11,805 nt of DNA from Bacillota bacterium (GTDB lineage Bacteria; Bacillota; Clostridia; Lachnospirales; Lachnospiraceae). Below the pieces are notes generated by a model that saw only the letters and a list, made by a program, of their open reading frames with translations, ran no database searches and had not been told where the DNA came from. Shown here in pieces: positions 7,137 to 11,805 of the stretch (the stretch's first letter is position 1; each line of letters begins with the position of its first letter). Position numbers and translations under genes: made by a program. The DNA lies in the NCBI GenBank assembly GCA_017861355.1, contig JAGFXQ010000196.1, forward strand, positions 1 to 11,805, written 5' to 3'.

Positions 7137-8312
7137 ATGAAAACGTCAAAGTTAACAATAAAATTAGCTATTCTATTCTATAGTTTAGTTCAGATTGGTG
7201 CCATTTGCATTACCTCCATATTGGCGAGAGTAACGGAGCTTTTTCCCGGTTATAGCACCACGACGATACAGTTCCTTGCGACCTGCCCTTCGGTTGTTAT
7301 CATTTTCATGTCTTTGTTGACCGGAAAATTAGCGGAACGTATTGCGAAGAAGTATCTTTCGCTTTTCTCTGCCTCCATGTTCATAATATCGGCATTGGGC
7401 GGATTCTTATTCCATAATTCTCTGATCCTGTTATTTGTATGGCAGATTGTTCTGGGCATTGGCGTGGGTATATTGGTACCGATCGGTACCTCATTGATTG
7501 CAGATTATTTTGTCGGAGAAGAACGCAGTGGTCTAATGGGCTTGCAAAGTGCGGTTATCAGTATCGGCGGAGTGTTGTTATCCTTACTTGCCGGTTTGCT
7601 TGCAACGATTGACTGGTACTATAATTATCTGGCATTATTATTGATTATACCGGGTTTTGTACTGCTGCTATTTGGTTTACCATCGGATCAGCCGCTTCAT
7701 ACCGCGAACTCGAATGGAGGACGTATCCGAGTGACACCGAAGGTGGTACTTTGGTATGGTCTGATTGCCTTCTTATTTATGATGTTTTATAATGTTGTCT
7801 CTACAAACTTAGCCCTTCATCTGAAGGAGAATGGAGTACTTGGCTCCGTGAACTCAGGAATTGCGACATCCGTCTTTATGCTAAGCGGAGCGGTAGCGGG
7901 AGTTTTGTTCAAATTCTTTCAACGCTTTCTTGGTGAGAAGGTGATTGCTTTGGGGTTCTTCAATCTTGCAGCAGGAGCTTTCCTAACAGGGATGGCAACG
8001 AATTTTACCTTGGTCCTGATCGGTGTATTTATTGCCGGCTTTAGTCTGAGTATCATTATGGCGCAGGTGGTAATTAGTATCGCAGAGAAGGAACAGCCGG
8101 CTGCGGTAACTATGTGTATCGCGATGAGCATGGCAATCAATAATCTGGGCGCTTTTCTGTCACCAAGCTTTACTAAACTTACCAAGGTGATTTTACACAC
8201 CGATAAGGCCGCTGGCCGTTATCTTCTGGTCGGAACGGCAGCAATTGCTGTTGCGATATTCCTTTTTATTGTGTTGGAGAGAGCGAAGCCTGTATCCGGC
8301 AAAAGACACTGA
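7137..8312 (+). CDS. Major facilitator superfamily transporter, 12 TM
   Basis: The 391-residue hydrophobic protein has about twelve predicted membrane helices in two sets of six, divided by a hydrophilic loop near residues 181-210. A motif A-like sequence GKLAERIAKK lies after TM2 (about 63-72). The length is normal for a drug- or metabolite-type MFS exporter, but the substrate cannot be read from the sequence. The start is uncertain. ATG 7137 gives the usual short N-terminus, but AGAAAGG (7117-7123) is 13 bases away; ATG 7125 and GTG 7110 are in frame upstream, the former too close to that SD. The gene has a strong promoter with a leader repeat. Its last 47 bases overlap the 3' end of the opposing PAS-GGDEF-HD-GYP gene, and there is no terminator between them. 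Confidence 0.88.
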   Translation: MKTSKLTIKLAILFYSLVQIGAICITSILARVTELFPGYSTTTIQFLATCPSVVIIFMSLLTGKLAERIAKKYLSLFSASMFIISALGGFLFHNSLILLFVWQIVLGIGVGILVPIGTSLIADYFVGEERSGLMGLQSAVISIGGVLLSLLAGLLATIDWYYNYLALLLIIPGFVLLLFGLPSDQPLHTANSNGGRIRVTPKVVLWYGLIAFLFMMFYNVVSTNLALHLKENGVLGSVNSGIATSVFMLSGAVAGVLFKFFQRFLGEKVIALGFFNLAAGAFLTGMATNFTLVLIGVFIAGFSLSIIMAQVVISIAEKEQPAAVTMCIAMSMAINNLGAFLSPSFTKLTKVILHTDKAAGRYLLVGTAAIAVAIFLFIVLERAKPVSGKRH

Positions 8313-9759
8313 CCAGCTCCGGATCAAATTGCGTTCCGCCACAATGCTTGATTTCCTCGATCGCATCCTTTGCAGCTCGGGCAGAGCGATAGGGGCGGTC
8401 GTTGGTCATAGTATCAAAGGCATCCACAATAGCGAGAACTCGGCATTCGATTGGAATATCGGTTCCTTTTAGTCCTAAGGGATAACCATTTCCATCATAA
8501 TATTCATGATGCTTTAAGATCAGTGGGGCGATTTCTCTTATTTCAGCGGATTCTATTGCGATTCTTTCCCCTATGATCGAATGTGTCTGCATTACCTTCC
8601 ATTCGTCCGGGGTTAGCTTGCCGGACTTATTCAGAATACTGTCGGGAATGCCAATCTTACCGATATCGTGAAATTTAGTCAGAAGTGCAATACGATCCAT
8701 TTGCTTCTGACGTAAAGAGAGAGCGTCTCCTATGGCTACGGCCAACCGCTCCATGCGTGCCACATGGCCCTCGGATATATAGTCCTTCACCTCCAAGGCT
8801 TTCATAAAGGTTGAGACAAAGGTGCCACGGATACTGTCCTTCTTAAGAAGTTTAGACTGATACATAATATTATCGGCTTCCTGATATAAGAGCTCCATAT
8901 TCACGAGACCCTCCTTGTGAAAGGAGTAACCATAGGCAAGAGATAGGGTTGAAGTCAGGGAATCCCGGTTATGCTGCTCTACCAAATCGTTTAATGCATT
9001 CAGCTGTTCTTTTATTATTGTTTCTTCTACACCATGAAGGATAACTCCGAATTCGTCACCGCCAATTCTGGCAACTAATCCAAGCTCTCCAAAGATCTGA
9101 TCAATATAATAACCGGCCTTCATGATGATGGAGTCTCCAATCAGATGACCTAAGGTATCATTGATAAACTTTAATCCATTGATATCAATGGAAATCATAG
9201 TGATATTATTCAGATTCTGACCGGTCAGTTGTACTAACTGTTGCTCAAAGCATCTGCGATTATATAGTCCGGTGAGGGAATCACGGTCTACCAGTTTACG
9301 AAGCTGCTTTTCCAGCTGAATACGCTCAGTCATATCCCGGAGGATTATTAAGACCTCGTTATACTCGGACTTGCGGAAACGTGCCTCGTAGTAAATAGTA
9401 TTATAATTCTTGGTAATGGAGAATTCATTGGTATATAGGATATCATGGTCAAGAACCTCCTTGACGCCAGACTCAAGAATTCTGATATATTCCTCGGAAT
9501 TCAGTATTTCATCGATCATTGTCTGATCCTTGCTGCTGGGTGTTGAGAAGGGAATGATCTGGCCTTTTTGATTGCTGACCAGAAGGATATCCGGAATTGT
9601 GGAGAGGAGTGCACGGTTTCGGGCATACATCTGCTCAAGATCAGATATTTTATCCTGAAGCTCCGGGTAATAGTTCTTACGAAAGGATTCCTCCCCGAGA
9701 CCGATAATTGCTTCTCGGGTGAAGTTCTTCTTATCACTTTTTTCGTAATACCTCTCCAT
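8266..9759 (-). CDS. PAS-GGDEF-HD-GYP bifunctional c-di-GMP cyclase/phosphodiesterase
   Basis: The 497-residue protein has no membrane segment. A helical N-terminus (1-45) leads into a PAS-like sensor (about 46-150, RNRALLSTIPDILLVSNQKG). The GGDEF domain (about 155-310) has DSLTGLYNRR, SIDINGLKFIND and an intact GGDEF at 233-237. The HD-GYP domain (about 315-490) has E323, H332, H364-D365 (HDIGK), H417-H418-E419 and GYP at 425-427. Both active sites look complete, so it could make c-di-GMP and hydrolyse it to pGpG/GMP; which dominates is unknown. No RxxD I-site precedes GGDEF. The ATG at 9759 lies 26 bp inside the 3' end of the alcohol dehydrogenase gene with GAGGTG 9 bases upstream, so the two are co-transcribed and probably translationally coupled. 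The stop lies inside the opposing MFS gene. Confidence 0.9.
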   Translation of the reverse strand: MERYYEKSDKKNFTREAIIGLGEESFRKNYYPELQDKISDLEQMYARNRALLSTIPDILLVSNQKGQIIPFSTPSSKDQTMIDEILNSEEYIRILESGVKEVLDHDILYTNEFSITKNYNTIYYEARFRKSEYNEVLIILRDMTERIQLEKQLRKLVDRDSLTGLYNRRCFEQQLVQLTGQNLNNITMISIDINGLKFINDTLGHLIGDSIIMKAGYYIDQIFGELGLVARIGGDEFGVILHGVEETIIKEQLNALNDLVEQHNRDSLTSTLSLAYGYSFHKEGLVNMELLYQEADNIMYQSKLLKKDSIRGTFVSTFMKALEVKDYISEGHVARMERLAVAIGDALSLRQKQMDRIALLTKFHDIGKIGIPDSILNKSGKLTPDEWKVMQTHSIIGERIAIESAEIREIAPLILKHHEYYDGNGYPLGLKGTDIPIECRVLAIVDAFDTMTNDRPYRSARAAKDAIEEIKHCGGTQFDPELVSVFCRIQASLSPTQ

Positions 9760-10903
9760 ATATTTGTTTCACCTCTTCTTTGGTTAATAGTTTTGGATTT
9801 GTAATCAGACAGGGATCAGACAGAGCTCCATCCGATAATTTGTCAAGAAGCTCCTCGTTATAGTCCAACACATAAGCAAAATCAGGAATGTTCAAACTGC
9901 GACGCAGATTACATATATGGCTGAGCAATGTATCTTTGATGTGGCCGGAACTCAAATCTCTGGTATCGATTCCCATATACTTGGCTATCATGGCATATCG
10001 ATCGCATGCAGAATCGTAATTTGCAGCGATGACATGTTCCAAAAGAAGACTGTTGCATTCGCCATGAGGCAGATCCAACAGACCACCCAAACTGTGAGCC
10101 ATAGCATGCACGGCTCCAAGGCTTGCATTCGAGAAAGCAAGTCCGGCTTGGAGTGAACCAAGCATCATTTGATACATAGTATATAAGGAACGCTGCGGTA
10201 GGATAGCGGCCTGGATCGTACTATTAATCAAACGAATCGCTTCTAAGGCATGTACATTCGTCAGATGAGAATTTGCATTTGACACATAAGCCTCGATCGC
10301 ATGCGTCAATGCATCCATGCCGGTACAAGCAGTTAGATAAGGATCCATCGTCATTAGTGGGACAGGATCAATCAGTGCAAGATCCGGTACGACCTTCTTA
10401 CTGATAATCGCTTTCTTGACAAAATTCGGAGTATCACGAATGATTGCGAATTGAGAGACATCGGCAGAAGCTCCGGAGGTGGTAGGGATACAGATCAACG
10501 GTGGCCCCGGTAGATTAATCTCGTCTACTCCCTCATAATCCAGAATTTCTCCGCCGTTCGTAGATACGATGCTGATTCCTTTGGCACAATCGATAGGACT
10601 ACCTCCACCGACGGCGATAATTACATCGCATTTATTCTCCAGGAAAACCTTTGCACCTTCCATAACCTCGTACTCTCTTGGATTAGAGGTGACATTATCA
10701 TAAATAATATATTCTGTTACATATTTACTTATTTCCTTCAAGGTATCTAGAAACCATGGCATTGTTCGTAGATTCTGATCTGTAACAAGAAATGGTTTTC
10801 TTGCTGCAAAATGACTAAGATAACGACCAACCATAAGTCTTGCATCCGTCCCGCTGATGATCTCGGGCGCAACATATTTACGGAGCTCCATTGTAATTTC
10901 CAT
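9734..10903 (-). CDS. ercA: ErcA-like iron-containing alcohol dehydrogenase
   Basis: The 389-residue protein belongs to the group III Fe-dependent alcohol dehydrogenases. It has the NAD motif GGGSPID (99-105) and the four metal ligands D197, H201, H266 and H280 (GMDALTH, VHAMAH, LPHGE). The N-terminal MELRKYVAPE and the segments SNPREYEVMEGA and GPPLICIPTTSGASADVSQFAI resemble ErcA. That protein is needed for the regulation of ethanol oxidation in Pseudomonas aeruginosa and is thought to act in signalling rather than bulk catabolism. Intact ligands mean alcohol/aldehyde oxidoreductase activity remains possible. Its overlap with a PAS-GGDEF-HD-GYP gene supports a sensory role. Start: homologues begin near MELRKY, so ATG 10903 is preferred; ATGs at 10915 and 10927 and GTG at 10954 are in frame upstream. 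No well-spaced SD serves 10903 (AGAGAGG is 13 bases away), which suggests coupling to the small frame ending at 10905. Confidence 0.87.
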   Translation of the reverse strand: MEITMELRKYVAPEIISGTDARLMVGRYLSHFAARKPFLVTDQNLRTMPWFLDTLKEISKYVTEYIIYDNVTSNPREYEVMEGAKVFLENKCDVIIAVGGGSPIDCAKGISIVSTNGGEILDYEGVDEINLPGPPLICIPTTSGASADVSQFAIIRDTPNFVKKAIISKKVVPDLALIDPVPLMTMDPYLTACTGMDALTHAIEAYVSNANSHLTNVHALEAIRLINSTIQAAILPQRSLYTMYQMMLGSLQAGLAFSNASLGAVHAMAHSLGGLLDLPHGECNSLLLEHVIAANYDSACDRYAMIAKYMGIDTRDLSSGHIKDTLLSHICNLRRSLNIPDFAYVLDYNEELLDKLSDGALSDPCLITNPKLLTKEEVKQIYGEVLRKK

Positions 10904-10904
10904 A

Positions 10905-10982
10905 CTAATAACCATACCTCTCTTCATAGCCTGCAAACTTTGGGCCGCAGGCACAATATTTGCAGGATGAATTGTTAGTCAA
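10905..10982 (-). CDS. Possible 25-residue Cys-containing leader peptide upstream of ercA
   Basis: From TTG 10982 an open frame of 25 codons contains CKYCACGPKF (three Cys as CxxCxC) and a Tyr-rich end (GYEERYGY). It stops with TAG at 10907-10905, one base before the ercA ATG. The strong SD AAGGAGG (11002-10996) lies 13 bases upstream, longer than optimal. The arrangement would explain how ercA is translated without its own well-placed SD. Against it: the start is TTG, 25 open codons occur easily by chance, and I recognise no family. In a second reading the SD serves GTG 10989, a four-codon frame (M-W-I-D). Confidence 0.3.
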   Translation of the reverse strand: MTNNSSCKYCACGPKFAGYEERYGY

Positions 10983-10995
10983 TCCACACTAGGTA

Positions 10996-11002
10996 CCTCC
11001 TT
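10996..11002 (-). promoter_or_regulatory. Strong SD not matched to the ercA start
   Basis: AAGGAGG on the reverse strand is one of the best ribosome binding sites in the window, yet it lies about 92 bases before the preferred ercA ATG and 41 before the furthest in-frame GTG. It must serve a small leader ORF (TTG 10982 or GTG 10989) or act as a regulatory or standby ribosome site. Confidence 0.55.
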
Positions 11003-11030
11003 ACGGAATGTCGAAATAATTGTTATTATA

Positions 11031-11059
11031 AGTGTACAATTATCTGTCTGTTTTGTCAA
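11031..11059 (-). promoter_or_regulatory. Candidate promoter of the ercA operon
   Basis: On the reverse strand, consensus -35 TTGACA (11059-11054) and -10 TACACT (11036-11031) are spaced by 17 bases. A consensus TATAAT (11030-11025) follows directly, but at 23 bases from the -35. Either would give a leader of about 110-120 bases before ercA. The stretch 11060-11158 upstream is AT-rich and shows no other element. Confidence 0.55.
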
Positions 11060-11158
11060 TTGTAGTAATTATTTGTCGAAAAAGCGAGCTTTGTTTCACG
11101 ATATAAATTTGTGTGAATTTCTGTTTTAACTATGGGTTAAATAGGGAAGGAAAGAGGA

Positions 11159-11210
11159 GGGAGCTGTGACATCGATTTATCTATCGGATAAGATCGATGC
11201 CACAGCTCCC
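11159..11210 (-). terminator. Long hairpin downstream of the GH3 gene
   Basis: GGGAGCTGTG (11159-11168) pairs with CACAGCTCCC (11201-11210), and the stem continues inward through CATCGAT/ATCGATG and TTATC/GATAA, with one mismatch, one bulged base and a 5-base loop (11182-11186). It begins 36 bases after the stop of the leftward GH3 gene and is followed in that direction by a pyrimidine-rich stretch (CCTCTTTCCTTCCC). It probably ends the GH3 transcript and separates it from the ercA promoter, though the T-run is poor. Confidence 0.65.
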
Positions 11211-11246
11211 TAGAATGCCTCTGAGGGTAAAAGCAGAAGAGTTGTA

Positions 11247-11805
11247 TTACAGAAGGTTCTTGATTCCCTTGAACAGCTTACCGTTCGCCAGTGCGACGAT
11301 TCCGTCCATCTTCTTATTGCTGAGACCTCCGGCCATTTTCATGGAGCGAAGGGGCATCTCAAGAGCGGACTTTTCTACCATCAGACGCATCGTCGGATCA
11401 TCGGTGGAATTTAGTATCTTTTTCATCGCAGCTTTGACCACCTTCAGCAGAATTTTACCGATGAAGGTATCCTTAATGTCATCCAAGGTGGAATCCATGG
11501 TGTAGGGTTTGCCTATGGCATCGGGCTTTGGTGTATATCCAAGCAGCTTAATAAATTGGTCGTCGCTGATGCGAAGGGGAGCTACCGGCTTCTGATATTG
11601 TGTCAGAGACTTATATTCTTCGGTTAACAGTGCTTCCTTTCCGTCACCGGTAAGAGTAACTTCGGTACTCATACGAAGCTCTGCACTGGAGGTACCAATC
11701 AGAAGCTGATAGCTTCCTCCCTCAACACACCAATCCTTTGCTTTGGTATTATAATAAGAAAAACTTCTCTTATCCAGTGTGATCTCTATGGATCCGCTCT
11801 CACCT
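11247..11805 (-). CDS. C-terminal end of a GH3 beta-glucosidase, cut by the window edge
   Basis: The frame is open from the right edge (first full codon at 11804) to TAA at 11249-11247, giving 185 residues. The first ~45 (ESGSIEITLDKRSFSYYNT, KDWCVEGGSYQLLIGTSSAELR) match the fibronectin III-like domain that follows the catalytic domains in many GH3 beta-glucosidases. The next ~130 residues form the extra C-terminal region of clostridial members (STLDDIKDTFIGK...). An ATG at 11672 is internal, not the start, because the homologous frame continues through it. The family releases glucose from cello-oligosaccharides or other beta-glucosides; no signal peptide can be judged because the N-terminus is outside. 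It is followed by a hairpin terminator and is not obviously linked in function to ercA. Confidence 0.85.
   Translation of the reverse strand, partial: GESGSIEITLDKRSFSYYNTKAKDWCVEGGSYQLLIGTSSAELRMSTEVTLTGDGKEALLTEEYKSLTQYQKPVAPLRISDDQFIKLLGYTPKPDAIGKPYTMDSTLDDIKDTFIGKILLKVVKAAMKKILNSTDDPTMRLMVEKSALEMPLRSMKMAGGLSNKKMDGIVALANGKLFKGIKNLL

Noticed and set aside
7475..7490. 16-bp palindrome GGTACCGATCGGTACC.
   Set aside because: It lies inside a well-conserved MFS coding segment (VPIGT) and is explained by codon choice; no promoter is near.
8245..8472. Plus-strand open frame after the MFS gene.
   Set aside because: It lies antisense to the HD-GYP domain, whose catalytic motifs are intact in the other strand; no SD or family.
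11247..11672. Separate small protein starting at ATG 11672.
   Set aside because: The frame is open upstream to the window edge and that part matches the GH3 Fn3-like domain, so the ATG is internal.

Overview
The window looks like chromosomal DNA from a low-GC Gram-positive anaerobe of the Clostridia, most likely a Lachnospiraceae member of the Lachnoclostridium/Clostridium phytofermentans type. The signs are AT-rich spacers, strong AAGGAGG Shine-Dalgarno (SD) sites, occasional TTG starts, sigma-A-like promoters, a clostridial GH3 glycosidase and many c-di-GMP signalling proteins. No rRNA, tRNA, CRISPR array, transposase or phage gene is visible.

Left part (1-1140). Only the first 16 codons of a leftward gene lie at the edge. 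Divergent from it is a MarR-family regulator whose C-terminal ~104 residues hold 40 histidines, partly encoded by a 15-bp tandem repeat. Its near-consensus promoter sits between two arms of a 13-bp inverted repeat, a likely autoregulatory operator. A nested hairpin follows the gene.

Signalling block (1180-5789). A leftward NarL/LuxR-type response regulator with a TTG start is divergent from a two-gene operon. That operon encodes a tripartite hybrid histidine kinase (dCache sensor, HAMP, HisKA, HATPase, REC, HPt) and, overlapping by ATGA, a REC-GGDEF response regulator. All phosphorelay residues are present (H458, D756, H893, then D54 of the partner), so the operon probably turns an extracellular signal into c-di-GMP synthesis.

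Middle (5790-8312). A leftward type I L-asparaginase abuts the REC-GGDEF gene stop to stop. It is broken: 40 N-terminal codons and a long C-terminal part lie in different frames, and about 25 family residues between them are absent. A promoter region with two good inverted repeats follows, then a rightward MFS transporter whose 3' end overlaps the next, opposing gene by 47 bp.

Right part (8266-11805). A leftward operon encodes an ErcA-like iron-containing alcohol dehydrogenase and, overlapping its 3' end by 26 bp, a PAS-GGDEF-HD-GYP protein able in principle both to make and to degrade c-di-GMP. In front of the dehydrogenase is a strong SD that does not serve its start, and a 25-codon frame with a CxxCxC motif that stops one base before the dehydrogenase ATG. 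Upstream, behind a long hairpin terminator, is the C-terminal end of a GH3 beta-glucosidase that runs off the window.

The main theme is c-di-GMP control: one diguanylate cyclase is wired to a phosphorelay and one bifunctional enzyme is coupled to an alcohol dehydrogenase-like protein. The most unusual items are the ErcA/c-di-GMP pair with its possible small leader ORF, the His-tailed MarR protein, and the deleted asparaginase.
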